A stretch of DNA of 64,000 nucleotides, from NCBI RefSeq assembly GCF_005239225.2, contig NC_133294.1:20721631-20785630 (forward strand), in the 5' to 3' direction. Both the position numbers and the translations under genes were made by a program. This document shows positions 14,014 to 24,700 of the stretch, piece by piece (the first letter of the stretch is position 1; every line of letters begins with the position of its first letter). This DNA comes from Populus alba. Its lineage: Eukaryota > Streptophyta > Magnoliopsida > Malpighiales > Salicaceae. The notes under the pieces were generated by a model. The model was not told the DNA's origin and ran no database searches. It saw only the letters and a list, made by a program, of their open reading frames with translations.

Positions 14014-16634
14014 AGGTAGTTTTCTGATTCTGAACATCTAATTTTCAGTTGGCATAATCCCATTAATAAGTCTTTTCCCTTCCCGTGTCAATGTGTCTTG
14101 GCAAATTGGAAACTCACCATGTTGAGAATGCTAATTTCCCGATGAAATCTTTGCATCCGAATTAGATGGTGTTTGCAAGTGGCACAGTTTCCTGTAAAAC
14201 TAGGCAGACAGAGAACAGGGAGCTTTTTTTGGGGTAAGAATGACAAAAATGAAAATGGAAGTGAAAGTTTAATGACCAGACAAACGATTGGCTGCAACTT
14301 GCAAGGCAGTCGTAAGAAAAGAAGATTGCCAAATAACTTGGGGGCAAACCTTTTCCTCTGTAATATGCCTCACTAGGCAGGTCAAGATATATGTTTCACG
14401 TGCTTTTGTCTCAATTTGGAAGCAATCCTTGCTGCAGATGTTTTGAAGGTTAAGGGACTGGACAAAAGTTCACAGAACAACATACACAGGTATGGAGCCT
14501 GAAAGCATTCTTCGATTCTCCGTCAGAGAACACTTTTTGAGAACAACTTTGCTGATAACAAAATAGCCTGATAACGTGAGAGGAAGTATCCGAGCTTCTA
14601 CGGGTTCTGTTGTCTAATTTTCAATGCTGGGCCAATATGCTTAAAACTGTTCTAATTGAACGCAGCTAGTTGTGAAGGACAGTAAAACTTCTGTTTAGAA
14701 CATGGGATACACTCATGACAGTAAATTGGTATCACTCCTACGTAAGTGTTGCGTACATAATTACATTGGTGCAGTGTGATAAGACGTTGAATTTTTGAAC
14801 TTGGATCATTTCATTTCTTTAAATCCGTGCGCTCAGTTGCTTGAGCTCACAAGTACGATATATGAATGAGTGGACTGGATTGTTTGAGGCCTTTGCCTTG
14901 TAACTGTTGGGTGGAACCAGCCGGAACCAGGTTCGAAACTCAGTATTTAGAGATTTAAAAGTACCCTACCGTGTTTGAAAAAAAAAAGTTTTAAAAAATT
15001 ATTTTTAATTAGTTTATTAAAAAAAAAAATGTTTAATTAAAACTTTCAACAAAATTATTATTGATTAAAAAACAGTTCATATGTATTTAGTTAAAATGTT
15101 TTTACAAGTGTTTTTGCTAATAAAATTATCAAAAAAAGGCATGTTAACAATTTTATATTTGTAAATGATATTAGGGTGCATTGTAATTTTTATATATTAT
15201 TAAAGAAATATGATATTATTGTATAGTGGTAAGTTGCATAATTGAATCGTTTTACTCCTTTGTTGTTCTTGATGTTGAAAATTTTGTAAGTAATATCTTT
15301 ATATGAATCTAAATATCCTTGTTTATTTGGATACTCAACATCAATTTATGTATAACATGGACCTAAATGTACATACCAGCTTTTCACTTAAAAAAAAGCT
15401 TTTTATTTAATTTTGTATTTTAAAAATATATTTTTTAAAAAAATTAATTTTTTTATTTTTTTTTTTAAAATAATATTTTTTTTATTTTCAGATTATTTTA
15501 ATATATTGATATCAAAAATAATTTTTTAAAATAAAAAATATTATTTTAATATATTTCTAAATAATACTACTACATTTTTCAATACACCTCACACCTTTCC
15601 ATTTCCATGGAACCCACTTGTAATCTGTGCGTCAATTTGTAACCAAACAATGAAAAATTATGGTTGATAAAAACGCAGCAATCACCGCTTCAAACATATT
15701 TTAATATGTATATTTGATTTAGAGTAGCTTTTGCAATTACAGTTTTAATAAAAATAGTTTTTTTTTTTAAAATATTTTTAATTATAGTTTTTTAAAAATA
15801 TATTTAATTAAAATTAGTGTAAAATTAATTTTGCAAGCAAAATAAATAAAAAGAAGATATCCATGAGTAAAAATATGTTATTTTAATTTTTACAAAATTA
15901 AAATTTGAAAAACAATTATATATTATAAAAAACAAAAAGTTTATTTGAGCAATCGAAAAGTTTCTCTGTGATTAAGCAAAAATTACACAACGGTACCTAA
16001 AAAGCCTTGATTTCTGATCTTCAGGTTGAACTTGGATTGAACAAATCCACCTTCGCATAACACCCCATCTCCCCTCATCAGTATCCAAGTAACAGCTTTC
16101 AATGCTTCGTTTGCTATTATATTCGTGTGCTGTATGTGTTGTCCTCTCCGCTCTCTTGGTTCCAAAGTGACTATTTTCTATTTTCTTGCATCTGCTGCGT
16201 CGACTATAAGCTATGGTAGCTAAAATCCGTCCTTTCTTCAAAAACAGAGACTATTGGATTCAAAGCATCAGGATATTGTAGTTAGAGACGAGAGTGGGCA
16301 TCTATTTTAACAAACGCTTAAAGCATTTAGTAAATTCAGTGGTTTTACATGCGCATCATATGTGCAGTTTGGATATGAATTTAGCACTTCGGTTGCTAGG
16401 TACGATTACATTGGTTTGTCCATCTCAACAAGCAAATTGTAGCCATAAATATAAGCTCACCATTTTCAGAGAGGCAATCATTTCATACATGGCATTGTTG
16501 AAACTGGTCCAAAAGGAAGCAATTGCAATTAACCAATTAAACTCACAACCGTTGGCGTAGTGACTAGAAAGTTAAATCAAAGAAGCGACCCGAATCTCTA
16601 CTACTATAAGCGAAATAAGATGCCGCCATTAAAT
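14014..16634. other. Intergenic: ZYP1 3' flank and AT-rich repeats
   Basis: The first several hundred bases are of moderate GC and probably include the ZYP1 3'UTR, with no clear poly-A signal chosen. From about 14960 the sequence is AT-rich, with miniature-element copies near 15390-15600 and 15690-15830. Several 60-90-codon reading frames at 15970-16560 have no recognisable content. Confidence 0.5.
15390..15600. repeat. AT-rich miniature element copy, opposite orientation
   Basis: Contains 'gattattttaatatattgat' and 'ttttaatatatttctaaata', the complements of motifs in the 4070 and 5160 copies, with poly-T and poly-A arms. The boundaries are approximate. Confidence 0.45.
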
Positions 16635-17054
16635 TCAACCTTGCACGAGCACAATCACTAAAAGGAAAGTTGAAATAGAAAGCACAGCCATGACCTGAAG
16701 AATCACTTCCATCAAGCCACAGAGTTTGATCCTCTTACTCTTCAATCGCTCCCTCGCCAATTCCATCTTCAGATCGCCGATCTCTCTCATCATCATCTCC
16801 TTCTCCTGTAACGAGTTCCAATAAAAACAAACACATAGGATTTCGAAGAAAGATTAAAAATAACAGAATGACTTGATTGAGATAGACAGGGAGAGTGTGT
16901 TTTGAACCTCTCTCTGGTCTTCGATTGAGGTTGTCAGGTGGCGATTTGGGAACGATTTGAGCAAGGAGAGAAGAATGGCAGCTTTGGCACATCGAATGAC
17001 GACTTGTGATTTTAGAGGTTTGTCTTTGCTCTCCATCTTCTCTGCTCCTTCCAT
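16635..17054 (-). CDS. Unrecognised 105-aa protein with coiled coil and C-terminal membrane anchor
   Basis: Two exons on the minus strand, 17054-16908 (49 codons) and 16805-16635 (56 codons plus stop). They join in phase 0 across a canonical GT-AG intron of 102 bases. The N-terminal half (MEGAEKMESKDKPLKSQ) is charged. It is followed by a short hydrophobic stretch, VIRCAKAAILLSLLKSF. Exon 2 opens with a charged helix rich in Glu, Lys and Arg (EKEMMMREIGDLKMELARER) that should form a short coiled coil. It ends with about 23 hydrophobic residues (MEVILQVMAVLSISTFLLVI) almost at the C-terminus, as in tail-anchored proteins. I recall similar small plant 'transmembrane proteins' without assigned function, so no role is proposed. 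The precise splice fit and hydrophobic tail make it a likely real gene. Confidence 0.65.
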
Positions 17055-18399
17055 CCTGACTCTGATCTCTCGCTTTCGCTCCTTTCTTGCTTTTGAAAAC
17101 AAGAGGTGATTCTCTCTTTTGAAAATTTGGAGGAGGAAATGGATCGAGTGTACTTTGATATACAAAGGCGCTACCTCCTCCAGATTTTGAATCTTGATTT
17201 TCGAGAATAGCCGCGCAGCAAGCATGCCGCCTGTTAAGTAATCAACAAATTGGGCCTGTCCCTGATTCAGCCCATATTATTATGGAAAAGGCCCAGTGAC
17301 TTGCTGCAAGAGTTTGCGCAATTGTTTTTTAATCAACGTATCCATCATTTAAAGAAAGATTTAATATTAATGTACAAAAATTTGTTTGAACATGGGCGAA
17401 AAAACAACAACAACAAACTTCATATATATATATATATATTGGTTTGCACTGCTGTTGAGGCATAAAAAAGTGGTCATTTTTGGCACTGTTGTTTGTTTCT
17501 TGTTTTTATTTATTTATTATATTTTCTTAAAATTGTTTCAAATATTAGGTCATGCTAGTTCCTTTTATTTTCTTGACGTTCCCAGTTATTAATTCTTCAA
17601 TCATCATCTTTTTTTTTCCTTAAGTTATTTTTAGAATTCTAAAATAATAAAAACAGAAAAGAAAAAGAAAAAGAAAAGAAAAGAAAGGCAATGGTAGCAA
17701 AAAATAGCCAAACACATTTCTTGAAAAAACTTGCTTCCGCGTAGGCTAAAAAACAACATCTAGCCATTAGAGTAAGGGATTATGATTGTACATGCGTTTG
17801 TGGAGTCCTCGTGTTTTCATTTTTAGAAATGGAGTGGATTTGACATCCTCTGACTCAAGAATTTCTATATATACTCGAATTTATATGTAAATAATTATTA
17901 TATTTATAATTCTTTAATATATATTTTCAAATAATATATTTTTTTATAAATTTATCTTGATTAATGAAAAATGATCATTAAAAAATTATATAAATATTTA
18001 AAAATGGTATTTCTTCGATAAAAATTAGTATAAATAATTAGAAATTATAAAACTGAAAATACTCAATGAAAAATAAATGGATAAAAAGTACCTTTTCTAT
18101 TTTTCATGGGCCTTAATTGCCATTCTTAATTGGAGGATAGGCCCGCTCACTCTCCATGAATTATTATTCTTGAAAAGACCCGGCACTAGAATGGTCAACC
18201 ATCGGCAATATACAAAGACACACTAATAACAATCTCATAGGTCCCTCTCTTCCAACCTATAGGTTAATTCTAGGATTTGCCTTCGCATGTAATGAGCTCT
18301 TGGACATTTCTCTCTTGAAGGGGGCTCCTCGTCCCCTTCTTGGTCACGTTTTATTCCACTAGCTTTTTCCATCATGATTTGTTAGGGCATACATCATCA

Positions 18400-18780
18400 A
18401 ATAAATTTCTTTCCACAAGATTGCAGCACACAACTTGTAATAAATCTGAGATCAATAGGCTTTGATATCAACTAATGCAAATGAAAGCTAAAAATTAACA
18501 ATAATTATATAAAAAACACATAATGTTTTAAGGGTAAAAAGAGCTACACAGCTCTAAATTCACAAGTTTATTATCTCTAAATAATAATAATGAAGTCTGT
18601 CTCCTTTTAATATTTACAAAACTTTAAATAGACCAAAAACCTTACTTCGATTAGGAAACAAAACAAAAACCTAATATTACAAAGGAAAGAAGCACGAGAT
18701 CCAAAAATAATAAGGAAAATCACAAAAACTACAAAATCGAGAGCCTTGACGAGATTTTTGATGTCTCAATATCCGATGGT
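18400..18780 (-). mobile_element. Degenerate LTR-retrotransposon edge (copia-like PBS relic)
   Basis: At about 18456-18490 the plus strand reads 'ggctttgatatcaa' followed by 'ctaatgcaaatgaaag'. The reverse complement of the common copia primer-binding site (initiator Met-tRNA) is 'ggctctgataccaa', so this copy differs by two C-to-T changes. The downstream AT-rich sequence would be the LTR, read on the minus strand. No open coding region or partner LTR was found, so the assignment is tentative. Confidence 0.3.
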
Positions 18781-21136
18781 CCGCATAGCAACAAAAAAAC
18801 TACTAAAAGAAAAATAATTTTCAAAAACTCCTATAAACATTTAAGCGCGATCTAACAGTCAAATCAAAAGTTATGATTCTTTTGAGTTGTTGTTTGGTCT
18901 GACATGACAAAATCTCCTTTTGAGAATAATGTTGTCCCACTGATCCATAAATATATTTATTATGCCATTCATGTAATCTATCTAAGATAGATTCTCATTT
19001 AGTTGTGGGAAACATATACTCATAATCCGTTTGAAATAAATTCTCATATAATTGTAGGAAACACATACCAAATTGTTCAGAATCACCCGTTATTACATGT
19101 CGAATTACATCAAGTTATTTGGCTAATCAAAAGGCAGTAGAAGTCTGATTAACCGTTTTGGGCTGGTACTATTCTACAGCGGTTTCAGTACGTAATTCTC
19201 TCATGATCGTAGAATAGATCCTTTGTCGTCTTTTGTTGTCGATCCGGACAAGGGAACCGATATTGTAGTAGTCTCTTCTGCTAGTCACAACAGGAATATG
19301 GGATTTATGGTGCAGTGATGCTGAAATTTACTTATGCAATCGAGCCTTTTCTCAGTCGATCGAATGTGTTTTGAATAGCATGTCTAGGACTCAACATCAC
19401 TAATTTAGGGCTTGTGTAAATTCGCAGTTGTGCTATTGATTTGCGTTATATAGAAATGAGAGTTTTAGTCGGTTATTAATTTTAAGTTCCTACAACCAAG
19501 CAATTCTGTGCTAGTTTACTAAACATGTGTCGTGCATCAGAGTTATGTTCCAATTGTCTGAGTAGGTACTTGAAAGATGAACGCATCAGAATTTCTCAGC
19601 CTCTCCCGATGGATAAAATGCGTTGCTGTACAATTTATACGAATTCTTCTAATTTCGGACAATTGCTTTTGTGCCAGTTTCCTCTAGGCGAAGCAGCACT
19701 AGCTACGTTGATTATATAATCGTTGAAATGATCATAATGTTGGATCGGAAGTGTAGGGGTTACGGTCCTTACGGAGACGAGATGCTTAAGCAAATCCTAC
19801 GTGTTGCCTATCATGGTTTAAGATGCACTGATTCCAGATGCAAAGAAAGACGCACGTGTGCACGTGCACGCACCTACACGATATGAATCACTTAATGGTA
19901 GACTAGTGGTGACCCAACCACACAACATGAATCACTGAAGTCAAGTTGAATGGTAGAATAGTTATGACCTTACCGAAAAGGAAAAGGAAAACATTATAAA
20001 ATAGTTGTTACTAAATAGGTTGCCTACACTACTATGCCAACCGGATTACATTTTTTTCAATATAAAAAAATATATTTAAATGATGATAACATGAAGTGAT
20101 TTGGGATAATTTGATTAATACATTATTTGAGATATAATTAAGATTGAGATAACTCTTAAAAAAAAAAAAAATCACAAAATTCAAGGATAAATAATTTAAA
20201 GCTAAAGGATGAGAGTGGAAATTTTTTTTTTAAAAATAAAATAAATAATTTTTTTAAAAAGAAATAAAAATAATTGAACTTAAATCAAGCTAGATTCTGA
20301 AAACATTAATCTGTGTCATGAGACCATGATTAACTTGTAGAAGATAGGCACGAAAAACAACGAAGCAAAATTCTCAATCATAAAAAATTTTAAAAAAATA
20401 GCAATCAAAACAATAAGGATTAAATTTAGTACAAAAACTAAATGACAAAAAAAATAATTAGAGATTAAATTGGAAAAAAATAAATTAAAAAAATGATAAA
20501 AAATTAACAACTAAAAGAATGAATATCAAAATTAAATAAAAAAAATTAAAAAAAAAGCCAATCATCATTGAACCATCACTAATTGAACCACACGAACCAC
20601 CTCATTGGCTGCACCTCCACAGGATTTTTCAGGTGACACCATAGTTGGTTATTTTTGGTCGTTGGATGTTGTTGTACGTGTCATCTGAAGAACATATGCA
20701 ATGACCACTAGCTGGCGCATGTATAACATACGCCAATAATTTTTTTTTATAAATTTTATTTTTTATTAAAAGATTAATTTGCAAAAAAACATGATGAAAA
20801 AACCCATAATAGAATGTTAAGTATTTTTTTTCCTTAAAGAGTATTTGAGTCTTTCAACTATTTTTTTTTTAAAAAAACAGACCATAAAATCATTGTGAGC
20901 GAGACCATTTTTTTTTGTAAGAGCAAATTAATAATTACATTATATAACAGAATTGTAAAAGATTAATTTATTCCATTCAATTTTGAAATATCAATTGAAC
21001 CTTATGAAGATTATTTTGCTTCTCAATCTGCTTTTCTTTAGCGGTCACTCGTAAAGAACAAAAAAGTCATTACATTGCAGCAATTCAGGTGAAATATATA
21101 TGCCTTCACTGTGGATCACTTATGGTAACCCTTAGG

Positions 21137-21173
21137 TTTTTTTTTTTTTTTTTTTTTTTTTTTATATATATAA
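21137..21173. repeat. Poly-T tract followed by (TA)n
   Basis: About 27 consecutive T residues lead into a short TATATA run, just beyond the 3' end of the WW-domain gene. It may be the retrotransposition tail of a decayed element or simple slippage; nothing else supports either. Confidence 0.7.
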
Positions 21174-21643
21174 TGGGATTCTAAATTAATCACAAGGCTA
21201 CTCCATTGAATTTAATCTGACTCATAAACCAAGAAATGGCGTTTTGCTGATACAGAAGGACAGTCCAAAGAATCCCGCGCGCAAAGCATTAGACGGTAGC
21301 AGATCAAGTGAATTGGAGTTTCTTATAGAAGGATTCAACATATCTAATCTAGCACCATGCATCATATAAATATCCGATCCCTCAAAGTTAATTTGTACAT
21401 TAATTAGAACACATTTGTATATTCGCATACTAATAATACTCTCTATCACACATACACAGAGCAGTCATTTTTATTTCAATAGAGACCGAAGAGCTAGAAG
21501 TTATTATTTAGCGACACTACCTCTAGCTAGATGTACGATCCTAGCCCTTAATTCCATGTTGATGAAGGGAATTAAGGAACTCCATCAAGTGTTTAGCATC
21601 CTAAAACTTCAAACCTGGCTTTGATTTTTTTTCTCCCTGAAAA

Positions 21644-22410
21644 TTAGCAAAAGAGGCTAAGCCTTTGCTTGAATAGTTTAGGAGGGCTTTGCTCTAGTGG
21701 ATGCAGGAATTTGCAGTTAGGGCAGGTAGGAGAGGACCTGCAAAGCATCACCAACATGTGGCACTTTGTGCAAACTGTCGCTAGCATTTCTTGCTGATCC
21801 TTTTCAAATGCTAACCACGATGGACGCCGTGTTGGTCCTCCTGAACTCCCATTATCTCTGCTAGATTCCTTGAACAAATCACCAAAATCCCGGATGTAGC
21901 CACCACGATTCTGCTTTGTAATATGGTCGTGTCTATAGCTTTTCCTTTGTGATTGATCGTATGGTAGGTTTAGCTCAAGTTCTAAGCTCATATCATGATC
22001 AGGACTTGGTGGCTCGGGGCTTCCCCTTGGATCTCTTGATGTTCTCTTATGGGTCCTTGTGTTGTAGAAATGTATCTGCCCTGACTGCATGCAAAAACAG
22101 ATGAAAAGGTCAAGAGTCTAACTAAAATTTAGTGCTAGAGAGTTTTACTTTTAGTACACACATGTATCATGATCCAACAAATCATGCTATACAATACCTG
22201 AATATCGAGGCATCTTTGCCACTCAAGAGGTAATGGAGTCTCAAGGTGCTGCTCGATTTCAAAGAAGGATTTTCTTCTTTCTGGATTCGATCTTTTCTCG
22301 AGGATCCCTTCAGTTTGCGGCTCTTCCCACTTTCTCTTCTTTGATGACTCATTAAGCTCTGGGATTAACCTTTTCCCGTTTGGAGATGGGAGTGCTTGAA
22401 AGGAGACCAT
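21644..22410 (-). CDS. WW-domain protein, CURLY FLAG LEAF1 (CFL1)-like
   Basis: Two exons on the minus strand: 22410-22198 (71 codons) and 22084-21644 (146 codons plus stop), joined in phase 0 to give 217 aa. A basic N-terminus precedes a WW-type region at about residues 60-92 (LPLEWQRCLDIQ, then SGQIHFYNTRTHKR). The second signature Trp is replaced (TSRDPR). The middle carries MSLELELNLPYDQ, close to an EAR-type LxLxL repression motif. The C-terminus has CTKCHMLVMLC and CPNCKFLHP, two CxxC pairs suggesting a small zinc ribbon, then QSPPKLFKQRLSL. This layout is that of rice and Arabidopsis CFL1. CFL1 negatively regulates cuticle formation by binding class IV HD-ZIP factors such as HDG1 in the nucleus. 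The same role is inferred here. Confidence 0.88.
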
Positions 22411-22899
22411 GACTTCTATTCAAAGGAACTCAACTTTCTCTCTCACTTCTGAAGTGAAGTGATCAACATGTGAAAGGTTTGGGTAGTTATACAGGCTGAG
22501 TTTGCGCTGTTTGGTCAGTCACATTACTGCAAGGGAGAATCTAATAGGGCAACTTTGAAGGCAAAGGGCCTACCTATGCATGACGTGCTATCCAAGTTGT
22601 CTCTTTGGATTACCTAACAACTCCTTAATAAAGGCCAGGATGTGAAAGGATTTGGAAACCTAACCAGCGCTTCTTGCCCATTTATGCACACCCTTAGCTT
22701 TGGTGTGCCATCACAGTAGTGCACATACATTTTTCGATGGACCGTGATACAGCTACGTACGTCACACTGAGTCATGCTTTGGTCATGGGTTGAAATTTTT
22801 TATGTTTGGGCATACAAACTCCTGGCTGTTCGAAGGACAGCGATTTACTGCAGTGACACACAATTTAATTACATATGGAAAAATAACCATATGAAGAAG

Positions 22900-22941
22900 C
22901 TATATATATATATATATATATAATATATATATATATATATT
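22900..22941. repeat. (TA)n microsatellite
   Basis: About 20 TA dinucleotides with a single interruption (TAATAT). A simple-sequence repeat of no evident function; length polymorphism is likely. Confidence 0.95.
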
Positions 22942-23452
22942 TGTTGTTGGAGCCAGAACTAGCTATGATCTTGATAGTAATTAGGAAGCCAAGCCGAAAG
23001 CAAAAGCCCAAATATTAAGACGAGCAAAGGGTGATTTCTTGGTACTAATCCTTAATTAGAGATGCGGTGAGGACGTACTGAAGGAGTGGGGGAGGTGTGG
23101 AAAGGATGTATTGAATGCGGGGAGTCCGTGTACAGTTGAAGAAGGTCTTTAATGCTTATAGATATCTTTAATAGATCATAACTCCAACTTCCGCCATAGG
23201 GTCGCTCAGAACAGCTAAAACTTTTAAAGCCCTCAACACCCTCCTCAGCTATATATTTAAACTTCCCATGAACAAGCGCTTTTAAAGCTCTTAACAGTCT
23301 CAACCATAGAAAACCTGCGTCTGAAGTGAAGATATATCGAGCTAGAAATTCATTAATAGCATCTCTCGCCCCCTCTCTGTGCCACCAGTTGCGTGCCTTT
23401 TTTTCTTTCTTTTTTTTCAAAATCCTTTCAAACAATATCAAATCCTATTTGG

Positions 23453-23458
<6 letters not shown>

Positions 23459-23502
<44 letters not shown>
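23459..23502. repeat. (AT)n microsatellite
   Basis: Roughly 22 uninterrupted AT dinucleotides, the longest pure dinucleotide run in the window. Confidence 0.95.
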
Positions 23503-24133
23503 CAATAATGCATATAACTAACAGTAGTTCTCAATGAAAATTTATTAATGGCTTAGACGTGGTTATATACACATGGTTGTGCGCGCTCACGAGCTGATTT
23601 TTCTTTTTTGTGGGTTTAATCGAACCATGAGATATACCTTTTTGGTGGGATTTATACAAGGATATTCTGATAATTAAGTCAATAAAGTATAGTGAGGAGT
23701 TATAATAAATGTGCATTGAATTCTAAGAGCAAGAATATTTATTTTTAATTCATTGATGATAAATGTTGGGAATAGATTGTAAGAGGGTAAAGATGGTAAA
23801 CCTACCTAAATTGTTTAAAGAGTATTTATAACTTTTATACCTTGAACTTTCTTCCTTTTATTTAAGGAGTCATAAGTATTTTTCTTATTTTTATCCAAGT
23901 TGAGAGGGAGACCCTTACATCAACAGTAATGTAAATGTAAATGCTCCTTACATGACATTAATGTTGATGTGAGAGTCATGTGCCTATAGAAGACGGCCTT
24001 ATATCATTCTATATAATATTAATGTCTATGAACGACTCTTAGAGGACCTTTTGCCTAGCTAAGGTATAGAGAGATAATGATTTTAGATTTTCATGTTGGG
24101 TGCTTGGATCTAAATAAACTTTAGGCCCAAGGG

Positions 24134-24700
24134 CTTAACATCTTGTTAGACCCCTAAGAACTTGGGTGTCTAACACAAAGCCAAGAACAAGGGAGCTAGA
24201 TTTGATATCTTGCTAGACTTGCAAGCGCTTGAGCTTGAGAAGTAGTCAAACTCAAGGGAGTTGGGTTTGGCATCTTACTAAATTCGCAAGCATTTGGGCT
24301 TGGTGCGTAACCCGGCCTAAAAAAGCTAGGTTTAACACCTTACTAGACCCACATGCATTTAGACCTAGTGTGTAGCTGAGTTAAAAGGAGTTGGGTCTGA
24401 CATCTTGCCAAACTCGCAGGTGTTTGGGCCTGATGAGTAGTCAAGCTTAAAAAAGTTGGGTCTAATATCTTGCTAGACTCGCAGACACTTGTGCCTAGTG
24501 GGTGGCTCAACCTAAAGGAGGTGGGTCTAATATCTTGCTAGACTCGCAGACACTTGTGCTTGGTGGGTAGCTCATCCTAAAAGAGCTAGGTCTAACATCT
24601 TGTCAAACCTATAAGCACTCGGGCATAATGTGTAGCTAAGTTCAGGGGAGTTAAGTTTAGTATCTTCCCAAACTCATAGGCGCTTGAGTCTGGCATTTCT
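24134..24700. repeat. Minisatellite, nine degenerate units of 65 bp
   Basis: The motif 'tctaatatcttgctagactc' and relatives start at about 24134, 24201, 24266, 24331, 24396, 24461, 24526, 24591 and 24656. The spacing is exactly 65 bases for seven successive steps and 67 for the first. Each unit continues with 'cgcagacacttgtgcc' and 'gggtagctcaacctaaagga'-like text. Units differ at many positions; 24461-24590 holds the most similar adjacent pair. The period is not a multiple of three and no reading frame spans the array, so it is not protein-coding. It may be a decayed satellite or an internal array of a retrotransposon. Confidence 0.92.

Larger units (their letters stand above)
17055..21643. 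other. Intergenic: mixed AT-rich DNA and retroelement remnants
   Basis: No gene could be supported. A probable decayed LTR-retrotransposon edge lies near 18400-18780. A GC-richer stretch at 19150-19900 has short unrecognised reading frames. A pure T tract of about 27 bases starts at 21137. Most of 17600-18100 and 20050-20950 is poly-A/poly-T-rich and featureless. Confidence 0.5.
22411..24133. other. Intergenic upstream of CFL1-like gene, with TA microsatellites
   Basis: Contains the presumed CFL1-like promoter, two (TA)n tracts and an unrecognised 129-codon minus-strand reading frame at 23052-23441. That frame has no homologue I know of and no convincing exon borders. Nothing else is supported. 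Confidence 0.45.

Noticed and set aside
15972..16560. Several 60-90-codon frames on both strands between ZYP1 and the small membrane-protein gene.
   Set aside because: No recognisable motif, no consistent splice structure, and overlapping frames in opposite directions.
23052..23441. A 129-codon minus-strand frame whose DNA includes 'ctttccacacctcccccact', reminiscent of miR482/miR1448-type sequences.
   Set aside because: I could not find a complementary arm within about 150 bases on either side to make a hairpin, and the protein is unrecognised. A folding calculation and small-RNA data would be decisive.
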